Source: JAGVSR01 sp963708775
Lineage (GTDB): Bacteria; Pseudomonadota; Alphaproteobacteria; Rhizobiales; Hyphomicrobiaceae
Reading direction: 5' to 3'
Assembly (NCBI GenBank): GCA_963708775.1
Contig: CAVPTI010000012.1
Location: 548,144-612,143, forward strand
DNA: 64,000 nt
Shown here: piece after piece, positions 19,773 through 29,433 of the stretch
Position numbering within the stretch: position 1 is the first letter of the stretch
Layout of the letters: the number at the start of each line of letters is the position of its first letter
Notes under the pieces: model-generated
Told to the model about the DNA's origin: nothing
The model's database searches: none
The model's input: the letters and a program-made list of their open reading frames with translations, nothing else
Program-made: the position numbers and the translations under genes

Positions 19773-22400
19773 GTGAGTGTCATGGCCAAAAGTAAGCTCG
19801 CCCTCTACCAGCAGAAGCGAGACTTCACGAAGACGAAGGAGCCGAGCGGCAAAGCGAAGATCGCTCCTGCCGAATATCCGCGGTTCGTCATCCAGAAGCA
19901 CGCAGCGACGCGCCTTCATTACGATCTTCGCCTCGAAGTTGACGGAGTGTTCAAGTCATGGGCGGTGACAAAGGGTCCATCGCTCGATCCCAAGGACAAG
20001 CGGCTCGCCGTCGAAACCGAGGATCATCCCCTCGACTATGGCGACTTCGAAGGAACCATCCCAAAAGGCGAGTACGGCGGGGGCACCGTCATGCTGTGGG
20101 ACCGCGGCTTCTGGACGACAGACGATGATCCCGAGGAGGCGATCCGCAAAGGCGAACTGCGGTTCACGCTCGCCGGCGAAAAGCTGAAGGGCAGCTTCGT
20201 GCTCGTACGCCTCCGCAATGACCGGGAGCGGGGCAAGCGTCAGAACTGGCTTCTGATCAAACGGCATGACGGGTACGAGCGCGAGGGGGAAGGCGATGCC
20301 GCCCTCGATGAGGATCGCTCCGTTGCGTCAGGACGCACGATGGAGGCGATCGCTGCGGGGAAGGGCCGGAGCCCGAAGCCGTTCATGCTTGGAGATCGAC
20401 TGCATTCAAAGCCGACGCGGTTTGGCATTCCAATCGTGACGAGACGGCGCCGCTCGCCGCACCTCCAGTGGCTAAAGCCAAACGAGGCGGTCGCGCAAGA
20501 GTGCGGCCGCGATGCCAGAGTTCATTGCACCCCAGCTCTGTAAGAGCTTCAAGTCGTCCCCCGTCCGGTTCTGACTGGGTGCATGAGATCAAGTTCGACG
20601 GCTATCGGATGCAGCTTCGCGTGGAGAATGGGAAGGCCGTCATGCGCACGCGCAAGGGCCTCGACTGGACCACGAAGTTTGCACGCGTTGCCAAATCTGG
20701 AGAGGGGTTGCGAGACTGCATTCTCGACGGCGAGGTGGTGGCGCTGGACCATACGGGAGCGCCCGATTTTGCTGCCTTGCAAGCGGCTCTGTCGGAAGGG
20801 CCGGTCGGGAGACCTCGATTTATTTCGTGTTCGACCTGCTGTTCGAGGCTGGTGAAGATCTGAGGCCGTTGCCGCTCACCGAGCGTAAGGATCGACTGAA
20901 GGCGCTGCTTGCTCGCTAAAGGGGCGCATAAGAAGCAGATCAGATTTGTGGATCATCTGGCTGAAGCCGGTCGACGCGGTCCTCAAATCTGCCTGCGAGC
21001 TCAAACTCGAGGGCGTGGTTTCGAAGCGCATCAGTACTGCCTATCAGTCGGGGCGCACGCATAACTGGGTGAAGGCGAAGTGCCGCGCGGGCCATGAAGT
21101 GGTGATCGGCGGCTGGAGTGGAACTGGCGCAAATTTGCGCTCGCTCGTCGTGGGCGTGTATCGCGGGGATCACTTGGTGCACACAGGAAGAGTGGGCACG
21201 GGCTTCAACGGGCGCAACGCAGCAGCTCTTTTGAAAAAGCTTAATGCGCTCAAAACGACGGATAGCCCGTTTGGTGGGAAGGGTGCGCCGCGCAAGGGCA
21301 AGGACTGGTCTTGGGTCAAGCCGGAGCTTGTGGCGGAAATCGAGTTTGCCGGGTTCACCGCCGATGGAATGGTGCGGCAGGCCGCCTACAAAGGTTTACG
21401 CGAAGACAAGCCGGCGGACGAGGTCTGTGCCGAGATGCCAGCGCCACCTGAAAAAGCAGCTGTGCTCAAGCTAGCCGCGCGAGGCAGCCGCACGAAGAGC
21501 GGCAGCGAAGCCGTCATGGGCGTGAGTATTTCAAAGCCTGACAAGCTGCTGTGGCCGGACCCCGATCATTATAGCAAGCTGGATCTGGCGCAGTATCTTG
21601 CCAAGGTTGGGCCTTGGATGATCGAGCATCTCAAGGGGCGGCCCTGTTCCATCATTCGAGCGCCTGACGGCATTATGGGCGAGCGATTTTTTCAGCGCCA
21701 CGAGATGCGCGGCATGTCGAACCTGTTGTCGGTCACGAAGGTCGAGGGAGATCGGCAGCCGTACATTCAGATCGACCGGGTCGAAGGTCTGATCGCGGCA
21801 GCACAAATTGCCGCGATCGAGTTTCACCCGTGGAACAATCAGCCGGGACATCCCCGCATTCCAGGACGTCTCGTGTTCGATCTTGATCCGGCTCCGGATG
21901 TGTCGTTCGACACCGTGATCGAAGCGGCCAAAGAAATGGGGCAACGTCTGGAGGCTGTCGGGCTGGTTCCCTTCTGCAAGACGACCGGCGGCAAAGGTCT
22001 GCACGTGGTCACTCCGCTGCGCGTGAAGGACAAGGATCAGCTCGGGTGGGATGAGGCTAAGTCTTTCGCGCAAGCCGTCTGCTCGGCCATGGTTCGTGAC
22101 AATCCTGGTCGCTACCTCATCAACATGTCGAAGAAGCTTCGCACGGGTAAGATTTTTCTCGATTATCTGCGAAATGATCGGATGTCGACAGCTGTTGCGC
22201 CGCTTTCACCGCGTATGCGACCGGGTGCTCCGGTCTCCATGCCGCTGAACTGGAGCCAAGTGCGCGCGGGCCTTGATCCGAACCGCTTCACAATAAAAAC
22301 GGCGCCGATGCAGCTTGCAAAGAGCAAGCCATGGGCTGATTACTTCGATAGCGAAGTTCCGTTGAAGTCAGCGATCCAGAAGCTGCTGCGCCAGAAGTGA
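19773..22400 (+). CDS. ligD: Multidomain ATP-dependent DNA ligase LigD, several frameshifts
   Basis: End-joining ligase of about 876 residues with order phosphoesterase, ligase, polymerase. Phosphoesterase: HYDLRLEVDGVFKSWAV and GEYGGGTVMLWDRG. Ligase: catalytic lysine motif EIKFDGYR with MPEFIAPQLC just before it in another frame; KLEGVVSKR and WVKAKC later. Polymerase (21.5-22.4 kb, intact): SKPDKLLWPDPD, FHPWNNQPGHP, VFDLDPAPDV, KTTGGKGLHVVTPL. Breaks lie near 20415, 20510, 20545, 20810 and 20910-20960. Start is GTG 19773 or ATG 19782; no clear Shine-Dalgarno. No ku gene is seen nearby. Regulated by an EcfG-like promoter just upstream. Confidence 0.88.
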
Positions 22401-22439
22401 GACGCGCGACGGGCCATTTCTTCCATAGAGTAAGCGCGC

Positions 22440-23258
22440 GTGACCCGCACAACACTTTCATATCTTCGGCAGCGCTACGTCATCGAGGGCCGCTCCCTGG
22501 AAGCCGACGTGGAGGCGGAGCTTCGGGCGGACAGCCGCGCGGGAGCAAAGGCCATCTTGCAGTCCGTTGCGCAACGCAGAACGCGCAACCGTGCTGAAGG
22601 TCAGCGCCTCCGCGGTATGATGCGTATGGAGAAAGTGCTCCGCTCGAAAGGCATTGTGCATGTGGCGGGCGTTGATGAGGCGGGGATGAGTCCGCTCGCG
22701 GGACCGGTTGCCGCGGCGGCTGTGATCCTTCCGGCGGGTTTGCGTATCGCCGGGATCAATGATTCCAAACAGCTGGATGCCGCGTCGCGCGAAGAGATCG
22801 CAGTGGAAATCAAGACCAGGGCCATAGCGTGGAGCGTGGCATATGCCGAGGTCGAAGAGATCGACACGATCAACATCTACTGGGCGGGCATCCTTGCGAT
22901 GCGGCGCGCGGTCGAAGGTCTCGATCCCGTGCCCCAGCACCTCCTGCTCGATGCCCGACGGCTTGGAGACGTCGCGCTTCCGCAGGACGCTATCATCAGG
23001 GGTGATGCCAAGTGCGCCTGCATCGCCGCGGCTTCCATCCTGGCGAAGACTTCCCGCGATGCTGTGATGCGCGAGTTGGATCGCAGGTACCCAGGCTATG
23101 GGTTCGCCGAACATAAAGGATACCCTGTGCGTTTACACTATTCGATGCTCAATGAGCTGGGCGCCTGCCCCGTCCACCGGCGTTCTTTTGCACCTGTGCG
23201 GGCCGTGTTGGGCTTGCCGCCGCTGCCACCTTGGACGAAGGCCAGCGACGCTACTTGA
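22440..23258 (+). CDS. rnhB: Ribonuclease HII, atypical GRG motif
   Basis: 272-residue endonuclease family cutting RNA in RNA/DNA hybrids. Residues 1-70 are an extra basic N-terminal region. The fold starts at AGVDEAGMSPLAGPVAAAAV (Asp and Glu catalytic), with LLLDA (third Asp region) and ASILAKTSRD (fourth Asp), then GYGFAEHKGYP. The usual GRG, which reads the ribonucleotide 2'-hydroxyl, is GMS here. GTG start at 22440, 40 bases after ligD, so co-transcription is likely. The stop overlaps the end of the convergent ligase gene by about 8 bases. Confidence 0.85.
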   Translation: MTRTTLSYLRQRYVIEGRSLEADVEAELRADSRAGAKAILQSVAQRRTRNRAEGQRLRGMMRMEKVLRSKGIVHVAGVDEAGMSPLAGPVAAAAVILPAGLRIAGINDSKQLDAASREEIAVEIKTRAIAWSVAYAEVEEIDTINIYWAGILAMRRAVEGLDPVPQHLLLDARRLGDVALPQDAIIRGDAKCACIAAASILAKTSRDAVMRELDRRYPGYGFAEHKGYPVRLHYSMLNELGACPVHRRSFAPVRAVLGLPPLPPWTKASDAT

Positions 23259-24237
23259 TCTGATCAAACGTGCATTGGCGGGGGGCTTTGTCTGGCCGCC
23301 AACGTAGCAATCTCGTTCCGTGACGAAATCGGTTGCCGGTGACTTGATCGAAGCTCACCTCCACAACGAGCTGTGGCTTCAGTGGCTGCCATTCGCTCGA
23401 GCGCTCCGTGGACCAGCGGCTTGGTCCGCCCGGCGCGTCTCCCGTGAAGCCGGGAGGTGCTATCAATCGCTCTAACTTTGCCGTGAGCGCCGCTTTGTCG
23501 ATGTCGGCCAGTGCGGAGGTGAAGCCGACGTGATGCAGCAATCCCTGATTGTCAAAGAGGCCGAGCAGCAATGAACCGACCAGCTTGCTTCCTTGGCCGT
23601 AGCGAAACCCCCCGATCACGCAATCCGCCGTGCGGATGCGCTTGACCTTGAGCATCGCCCGTTCACCAAAGCGATAAGGAAGATCCAACCGCTTTGCCAT
23701 AACGCCGTCCGTTCCGGCGTAGCCTGCTTTAAGCCAACGCAGCGCGACGGCCGTGTCGCGTGTGCTTTCGCCCACCATTATGCCAGCGGCGAATGTTGTG
23801 CTGCATTTCTCAAGTGTGAGGCGGCGATCTGCAAGCGACCGGTCGTGGATCGGCTTGCCGCTCGCGTCAAGCAGTGTATCGAAGACCACCATCTCAGCCG
23901 GCGTCTCTTTTGAGAGCTTCGTAATCCGACTGGCTGCCGGGTGCAGCCGCATCTGCAGCGCATCGAAATCCGCGTTGCCTTCGATCACAATGCGCAGTTC
24001 ACCATCCAAGATGGCCCGGTTAAGTTTGATCGCAGCGATTGCTTGGGCCGCCTCGGGGAAGTAGCGCGTCAAAGACTTTCCCGACTTGCCTTGTAATTCC
24101 ACCGAAACTCCATCTTTCAGTGCGATGCAGCGGAAACCGTCATACTTGGGTTCGTAGAGCCAGCCTGCTTGCGAGGGCAGCTCGCCGGTGAGCTTTGCTT
24201 CCATCGGACGAATGGGTTGGTGCGAGGGTGCGTCCAT
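23251..24237 (-). CDS. ligC: Stand-alone ATP-dependent DNA ligase (LigC-type)
   Basis: About 328 residues. Adenylation domain with motif I YEPKYDGFRC, motif III-like AEMVVFDTLL, motif IV DGVMAKRLD and motif V MLKVKRIRTAD, followed by an OB-fold domain with GFTSALADID and the terminal PLKPQLVVEVSFD. The start at 24237 (MDAPSHQP) is chosen because a perfect stress promoter (24347-24371) sits within the longer upstream frame, so translation cannot begin at 24354. LigC-type enzymes back up LigD in end joining or repair ribonucleotide-containing gaps (family knowledge). Convergent with rnhB. Confidence 0.88.
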   Translation of the reverse strand: MDAPSHQPIRPMEAKLTGELPSQAGWLYEPKYDGFRCIALKDGVSVELQGKSGKSLTRYFPEAAQAIAAIKLNRAILDGELRIVIEGNADFDALQMRLHPAASRITKLSKETPAEMVVFDTLLDASGKPIHDRSLADRRLTLEKCSTTFAAGIMVGESTRDTAVALRWLKAGYAGTDGVMAKRLDLPYRFGERAMLKVKRIRTADCVIGGFRYGQGSKLVGSLLLGLFDNQGLLHHVGFTSALADIDKAALTAKLERLIAPPGFTGDAPGGPSRWSTERSSEWQPLKPQLVVEVSFDQVTGNRFRHGTRLLRWRPDKAPRQCTFDQIK

Positions 24238-24346
24238 GAACAACTCTCGCGGATCAGAGTCCCGATCGGGATGGGCGGCCGTTTCGTGATGGGCGGCTGG
24301 TAAGCAGGCACATATATGGACCCACGAGGCGGCTCCCGCTCTCTGA

Positions 24347-24371
24347 AACGACAATGAGCGCTCGAGGTTCC
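24347..24371 (-). promoter_or_regulatory. EcfG-type stress promoter of the ligC-type gene
   Basis: On the minus strand GGAAC (24371-24367), 16-base spacer, CGTT (24350-24347). Exact consensus. Transcript expected to start near 24340, leaving a leader of about 100 bases before the ATG at 24237. It also lies just beyond the 3' end of the kinase gene. Confidence 0.7.
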
Positions 24372-24399
24372 TCGCGGCTTCACCCTTTGTACTGTGCGG

Positions 24400-27300
24400 T
24401 CACGAGGGCACGTCGCCGACGACGACGCTGAGTGTCGTCGACTTGGCCGTAAGCTTGACGAGTTCGTCGACCAAGGTTTTCGAAGCGAACGGCTTTCCTA
24501 CGAGTGGTGCCAGGGCGTAGGACCTCGGCAAGCTCTCTCGGCCGTAACCGCTGATGAACAAAAACGGCACTTTCGCACGTGTAAGCGCCGCCGCGATATC
24601 GTCCACTGGCTCACCCAGCAGATTTCCGTCGAGGACAGCGAGGTCAAATCCACCGGCGGAAACTTTTTGGAGTGCGGCTTCGCATGATGAAATAGGTCCG
24701 GCCGCCTCGGCACCAGCATCCTGAATGATTGCTGCCAGTTCCATCGCGACAAGAGGCTCGTCTTCAATGACGAGCACGCGCAGGCCGCGCAAGCTTTGGA
24801 CCAGCTCCCCCTGCGGCGTGCGCAAGAGTGCCGGGGTCGTCGGATAGAACTGCTTTGTTACACGATGGAGGGGCAGTCGAAAGCTCCACACGACACCGCC
24901 ATCTTCGAGGTCCATGATGGCCTCGCCGCCTTCCGACTTTGCGCTCTGTTCGATCAGCGTTGTGCCGAAGCTGCGTGCGCCCAATGTTGTTACGCGGGGC
25001 CCGTTTCGTTCAGCCCAGCGAAGTCTCATGTCCGAGCCATCGGTCGTCCATGTAATAGCGACCCGTCCGCTGCTGCTTGACAGCGCCCCGTACTTGATTG
25101 AGTTCGTGCCGAGTTCGTGGATAACGAGCGCCAGATGAAGCGACATTTGCGGCGCGAGAGTGATAAGCGGACCTTCAATCTCGACGGATCGAAGGTCCAC
25201 AGGGCCCATCGAAAGCTGATCTCGGATCAGGGCGCCCAGATCGGCACCCTGCCACGTTGCGTGACTGAGCATCGAATGCGCTTTGGACAGCGATTGCAAG
25301 CGGCCGGAAAAGCTCTCAACGAAACCTTCGGGATTTCGTGTATGGCGCAGGGTCTGTTGCGCAATGGCTTGGACGTTGGCCAACGTATTCTTCACGCGAT
25401 GATTGAGTTCGCTGAGAAGGAGCTTTTGCGTGTCTTCCGCCTGTTTTCGGTCGCTGATGTCAAGGACAGATCCGATATAACCCAGGAAGCGACCGTCTGC
25501 GTCAAAGCGGGGAGCCGCTGCATCCATGCACCAGATATAGATGCCATCGTGGCGGCGAAGACGGTACTCCAGTCGGAAGCGCACCTGCTGCTCATTGGCG
25601 GCGGTGAAATTCTGTTTGGCGGTAATACGGTCCTCTGGATGTAGCGCTTCGAGCCAGCCCATTCCGAGACCTTCCGACGGGGACTGTCCGGTGAAGTCAT
25701 ACCAGGGCTTGCTGAGATAGCTGCACGTCCCATCGACCTCAGTCATCCAGATCATGACCGGAGCGTTGTCTGCCATATGCCGGAAGCGATGTTCGCTTTC
25801 GCGCGCGAGGCTTTCAGCGCGTCGAATGGGGGTTGAGTCAAAGAAGTAACAAACAACGCCGAACTGCCCATCCAAAAGAACAATACGATGCAATTCCCAC
25901 TCATACGCCTCAACTGTGGAAACATCGCTGCGCTGTTCGATAAAATCCCGCGAGCGGAAGGGCGCTCCCGTCTGCAACGTGTGCCTAAACTGGTTGAGTA
26001 CCTTCATGGCCACGGCTTCAGGCCACAGCACGCGCATGGCCGTATCCAGGTCTCGTCCGAGTATGGGTTGAACGTTCTTGAATGCTCCGGTTTGAGACTG
26101 TGCGTTCATCTGCACGATGCGCAACTCAGAGTCGACGATATAGACGCCAAAGGGTGCCTTCTGTATCAGCTCGGCTAGGGCGCGCTCATTGCGGGCGAGG
26201 ACCTCCTCCTGCTGCTTACGCTCAGTCAAGTCGTGGACAAGAACGTAGCATCCTCGCGTTCGGCCGTTGCCTTCCGGGCGCGGTATGTATTCGGCTCTGA
26301 TGTGGCGAAAGCCAGCCGTGTCGTAGATGATGTCTGTTTCAAAACGGACGCGCTCGCCGAGAAGGGCGCGTTCCATCTTATCGCGGATCGTCGCGAACGC
26401 CTTTCCGCCGAGAACAGAGGCGACTTTCCGTCCGACGATCTGTTCGGCCGGCATTTTGAACCAGCGCTCGTAGGAAGCATTCACATACTCATAGCGCAAA
26501 TCCCCATCAACCACTGCCATTAGTGAGGGCATAGCGTCCGCGATGAGGGTCAGCCGCTGCTCGCCCAACATCTTGGCATGTAGCAGAGCGCTTCGATCGA
26601 TGGCCGCTGCGAACTGAGTGGCAACCGATTTAATCAGTGCGACCGACTCAGCGGTGAACGCGCGCTTGGACCGGCTGACGAATGCGACAATCCCATGCAG
26701 CCGTCCACCGGCGATCAGCGGTACGCCCGCGTAGCAACGCCCGCCAAGTTCGCGGACCCCGCGCGAGCGTTCGTTCGTGTCCTTGTCGAGGTCGCCAAGG
26801 ATGATGGCCTGTTGGGTTGCGGCCACCTCTCCGCATATGTATTCGCCGAAGCGAAACTCCGAGAACTGCGCCTTCTGAGCCTCTGTCAGTCCTTGGCAGT
26901 ACTGCAGGCTGAGCCTCTCGGGGTCTGCTTTGTCGACGGCGTAGTTGAAGTAGAGATCGGCACCGATCTCAGCGCAGACAGCGTTGAATGCCGGCTCCAA
27001 GTCTGGTGTCGGATCGTCATGCATGACAAGGCGCTGAGCGATCGAACTGAGGAGGCTTGCGCGCCTGTTACGGCGCTCGTCGGCCTCTTTAGCTGTCTCA
27101 CGGTGAATGGCAAGACTGGCCAAGTGCGTCGCTGCACGTATAAGTGGCATGTTCCTCGGAAGGTGGGACTGAGGTTCGTGGTAATGCATCGAGAGGCACG
27201 CCACCGCTATCTTGCCATCGCTGATCGGATGCGACGAGAGCGCCCCCGAACCACATGCCAAAAGTGCATTTCGCCAGGACGTTGAGTAGCGATCATCGTT

Positions 27301-27624
27301 AGCCACATCGCTGACCACGACGGGTTCGCCGCGATCAGTCGCGGCGCTGCACGAACCCATGTAAGACGGATCGATGCTCATCTCGCTCAAGGCGTCGACA
27401 TATGATGCGGGAAATGACGGCGCGACACACGTCGTGAAATAATGGCGGTCGGGAGAGATCAGAAGTATAGCGCAGCGGCTGCCGGGTTCGTGCCGCTCAA
27501 CAAAATGTGTGATGGCTTCCAATGTCTCGCGTAGCGGCGTGCCCAAGGCGACGAGTTCGAGAATCTGCCTCTGGTCGTCACACTGTTCCACAGTGGTCGT
27601 CATGTCAGCCATTGGCGATCTCAT
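24400..27624 (-). CDS. Hybrid sensor histidine kinase: GAF-GAF-PAS-PAS-PAS-HWE kinase-receiver
   Basis: 1074 residues, no membrane helix, so a cytosolic sensor. Domains in order: GAF (about 20-170), GAF (about 185-350, with YFNYAVDKADPERL), three PAS modules (360-480, 485-610, 620-735; the last has the PAS-PAC ending GYIGSVLDISDRKQAE), a HWE/HisKA_2-like kinase core with phospho-His in LSELNHRVKNTLAN (about 742), an ATPase with HELGTNSIKYGALS, and a receiver (from about 950) with VLVIEDEPLVAM, LAVLDGNLLG and LFISGYGRES. Kinases of this class feed the general stress response or local receivers in alphaproteobacteria. Gene intact despite its length. Start among three nearby Met codons is unsure. 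Confidence 0.92.
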   Translation of the reverse strand: MRSPMADMTTTVEQCDDQRQILELVALGTPLRETLEAITHFVERHEPGSRCAILLISPDRHYFTTCVAPSFPASYVDALSEMSIDPSYMGSCSAATDRGEPVVVSDVANDDRYSTSWRNALLACGSGALSSHPISDGKIAVACLSMHYHEPQSHLPRNMPLIRAATHLASLAIHRETAKEADERRNRRASLLSSIAQRLVMHDDPTPDLEPAFNAVCAEIGADLYFNYAVDKADPERLSLQYCQGLTEAQKAQFSEFRFGEYICGEVAATQQAIILGDLDKDTNERSRGVRELGGRCYAGVPLIAGGRLHGIVAFVSRSKRAFTAESVALIKSVATQFAAAIDRSALLHAKMLGEQRLTLIADAMPSLMAVVDGDLRYEYVNASYERWFKMPAEQIVGRKVASVLGGKAFATIRDKMERALLGERVRFETDIIYDTAGFRHIRAEYIPRPEGNGRTRGCYVLVHDLTERKQQEEVLARNERALAELIQKAPFGVYIVDSELRIVQMNAQSQTGAFKNVQPILGRDLDTAMRVLWPEAVAMKVLNQFRHTLQTGAPFRSRDFIEQRSDVSTVEAYEWELHRIVLLDGQFGVVCYFFDSTPIRRAESLARESEHRFRHMADNAPVMIWMTEVDGTCSYLSKPWYDFTGQSPSEGLGMGWLEALHPEDRITAKQNFTAANEQQVRFRLEYRLRRHDGIYIWCMDAAAPRFDADGRFLGYIGSVLDISDRKQAEDTQKLLLSELNHRVKNTLANVQAIAQQTLRHTRNPEGFVESFSGRLQSLSKAHSMLSHATWQGADLGALIRDQLSMGPVDLRSVEIEGPLITLAPQMSLHLALVIHELGTNSIKYGALSSSSGRVAITWTTDGSDMRLRWAERNGPRVTTLGARSFGTTLIEQSAKSEGGEAIMDLEDGGVVWSFRLPLHRVTKQFYPTTPALLRTPQGELVQSLRGLRVLVIEDEPLVAMELAAIIQDAGAEAAGPISSCEAALQKVSAGGFDLAVLDGNLLGEPVDDIAAALTRAKVPFLFISGYGRESLPRSYALAPLVGKPFASKTLVDELVKLTAKSTTLSVVVGDVPS

Positions 27625-27778
27625 CAGGTGGCGGTGGGCTCCACTCTACCGCAGTTGCGAGAGCCGACTACAGCGAACAATGATCGACCGGCGAATATGC
27701 ATTTTCGCAGCATCTATCTGAGCGGCAAGGCATGCCGATAGATTGCCCGGGCACCGCAAGTTGGGATTGTCTTTGTTT

Positions 27779-27803
27779 GGAACCTAATCTCCGGAAATAT
27801 GTT
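27779..27803 (+). promoter_or_regulatory. EcfG-like promoter before the small basic protein gene
   Basis: GGAAC at 27779-27783, 16-base spacer, TGTT at 27800-27803. One mismatch in the -10 core (T for C). Places a start near 27810, about 55 bases before the GTG at 27865. Confidence 0.5.
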
Positions 27804-27864
27804 TAACAATGATCCCATAAACATCTGATCACGTCACACCGCTCGATCATTGCAGGAGTTCTTA

Positions 27865-28407
27865 GTGAGCAGTCCATCAAATACGACTGCAAGGTCGCCC
27901 TCGCCATCCGACCGTGCCGCACTCGCGCAGGCTGTCAAGCTGATTGCTGGTAAGCCGGGCATGAGCCCGGCCAGCGCACTTCGCAAAGCAGGAATTAAGT
28001 CTGCATCGAAGATCAAGCAATTGAGTGTTGAAATTCGCCGCCAACAGGCGGATCGCGGTCAGCGAAGGGCCTCTAATACCGTTGGTGGTCGTCGCCAGTC
28101 CAACAATGGTCAGGCTACGACCGCGGCGAAAGCGCTGAGTACATCTCGGGGCGCGTCGAAGAAGGGCGCACGGTCTCCAGCACCAGTCCAATCTCGAACG
28201 GCCGTCAAACCTGCCGGCGAGACTGCGGTACAATCGGCGTTGGCTCCGCAGAGCGAATTGATGAGCAATTGGCTTAAAATCTACGTCGGGTGGTGGTCCC
28301 AGATGATGAAGTGGTCGCCACTCGGCCTCATGATGTCTGCCAATCCGGCTGAAAAAACCCAGCGGAATCGGGCCTCGTTGCAGTGGTTTTCGAACCTGCA
28401 GCAGTGA
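27865..28407 (+). CDS. Small basic hypothetical protein
   Basis: About 180 residues from the GTG at 27865, chosen for the AGGAG ribosome-binding site at 27853-27857. The N-terminal third is helical and might form a DNA-binding helix pair (AALAQAVKLIAGKPGMSPASA, ALRKAGIKSASKIKQL); the middle is a Ser/Ala/Arg/Lys-rich linker; the end is aromatic and Met-rich (SNWLKIYVGWWSQMMKW), possibly membrane-associated or phasin-like. No family recognised. It stands alone between the kinase and the reductase gene and has its own possible stress promoter. Confidence 0.65.
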   Translation: MSSPSNTTARSPSPSDRAALAQAVKLIAGKPGMSPASALRKAGIKSASKIKQLSVEIRRQQADRGQRRASNTVGGRRQSNNGQATTAAKALSTSRGASKKGARSPAPVQSRTAVKPAGETAVQSALAPQSELMSNWLKIYVGWWSQMMKWSPLGLMMSANPAEKTQRNRASLQWFSNLQQ

Positions 28408-28425
28408 CGGAGCGGCAGCTTAACT

Positions 28426-28450
28426 GGAACGACGTCGCACTGGCCACGTT
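28426..28450 (+). promoter_or_regulatory. EcfG-type promoter giving a near-leaderless transcript
   Basis: GGAAC at 28426-28430, 16-base spacer, CGTT at 28447-28450: exact consensus. The ATG of the next gene is at 28459, only 8 bases beyond the core, so the transcript would start at or within a few bases of the start codon. Confidence 0.65.
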
Positions 28451-28458
28451 GAGCCGTT

Positions 28459-29367
28459 ATGGACCGCGCGCTTGATACGCTCATTGTGGGAGGAGGGCCG
28501 GCAGGGCTAGCGGCCGCGCTGGTCCTGGGACGGTGTCTGCGAAATGTCCTGGTCTGCGATACGGGAAAGCAGAGGAATCTGTCGTCACGCAAGATACATG
28601 CGATGCCCGGACAGGAAGGTCGACTACCCTCGGCCTTCCTGGATGATGTGCGTCAGGAACTCTGCCGGTATCCATCGATCAGATGTCTGGATACTGAAGT
28701 TCAACACGTATCTCCCAATGGCGGCGACTTCGATTTCAGATGCGCTGACGGTACCACGGGAAGGGCTGCCACTGTGCTGTTTGCCACCGGCTTAGTGGAC
28801 ACTTTGCCGGCAATTCCGGGTATCGAAAAGTTCTACGGCGGGTCCGTTCACCACTGTGTCTATTGCGACGGTGCAGAATACAAAGGCCAGCCATTGGCTG
28901 CTTACGGTGTCGGCGACAAGGGCGCGGCGTTGGCGCTCATGCTGAGTCATTGGTCGACGGATGTCGTCGCGTGCTGCGAGCAGACCCCTCCGAGCGCAGA
29001 CTTAGAGAAGCGATTAGCAGATCGGCAAATTTCGATCATCACGTCTCGTGTGACGGAGCTTGTGGGTGCGGGTCCGAAGCTGGAAGGCGTCCGATTTGAG
29101 AATGGAATGAGCCGCGCCTGTAGAGCTCTCTTCTTTTCCACGGGATGTACGCAAGGCTCCAAGCTCCCCAACCAACTCGGATGTTTGAGGGACGAGCGAG
29201 GAACGATCATTACCGACCCACTGACTGAAGAGACGACGGTGCGCGGGGTCTACGTGGCTGGGGATGCCTCTCGAGACGTGCTGCTCGTTGCCGTCGCTAT
29301 TGGAGAAGGCGCAAAGGCCGGAGTTGCAATCAATCGCGCACTCCTCAAAGCCGACGGGCTCCTTTAA
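28459..29367 (+). CDS. Thioredoxin-reductase-like FAD/NAD(P) oxidoreductase
   Basis: 302 residues. Two dinucleotide-binding regions: FAD site LIVGGGPAGLAAAL near residue 8, and a second region GVGDKGAALAL near 155 where the usual GGG(N/D)SA is altered. The redox pair is CVYC (HHCVYCDG, about residue 134), close to the CxxC of thioredoxin reductases. FAD-end motif GVYVAGDASRDV. Substrate unknown; relatives include thioredoxin-disulfide reductase-like and bacillithiol-type enzymes. No thioredoxin gene is adjacent. Controlled by a consensus stress promoter right before the start. Confidence 0.85.
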   Translation: MDRALDTLIVGGGPAGLAAALVLGRCLRNVLVCDTGKQRNLSSRKIHAMPGQEGRLPSAFLDDVRQELCRYPSIRCLDTEVQHVSPNGGDFDFRCADGTTGRAATVLFATGLVDTLPAIPGIEKFYGGSVHHCVYCDGAEYKGQPLAAYGVGDKGAALALMLSHWSTDVVACCEQTPPSADLEKRLADRQISIITSRVTELVGAGPKLEGVRFENGMSRACRALFFSTGCTQGSKLPNQLGCLRDERGTIITDPLTEETTVRGVYVAGDASRDVLLVAVAIGEGAKAGVAINRALLKADGLL

Positions 29368-29433
29368 ATCCCGGGTGTGGATCAGCGACACCTTCAGCTG
29401 GTCGAGTCGATATCCTTACACCCCACGTCAGAG

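Noticed and set aside
23255..23267. Palindrome TTGATC-T-GATCAA
   Set aside because: Only 6-bp arms with a 1-base centre at the overlap of two stops; too short for a terminator and no known operator.
19773..24237. Ku gene expected beside the ligases
   Set aside because: No ku-like reading frame was found in the window, on either strand.
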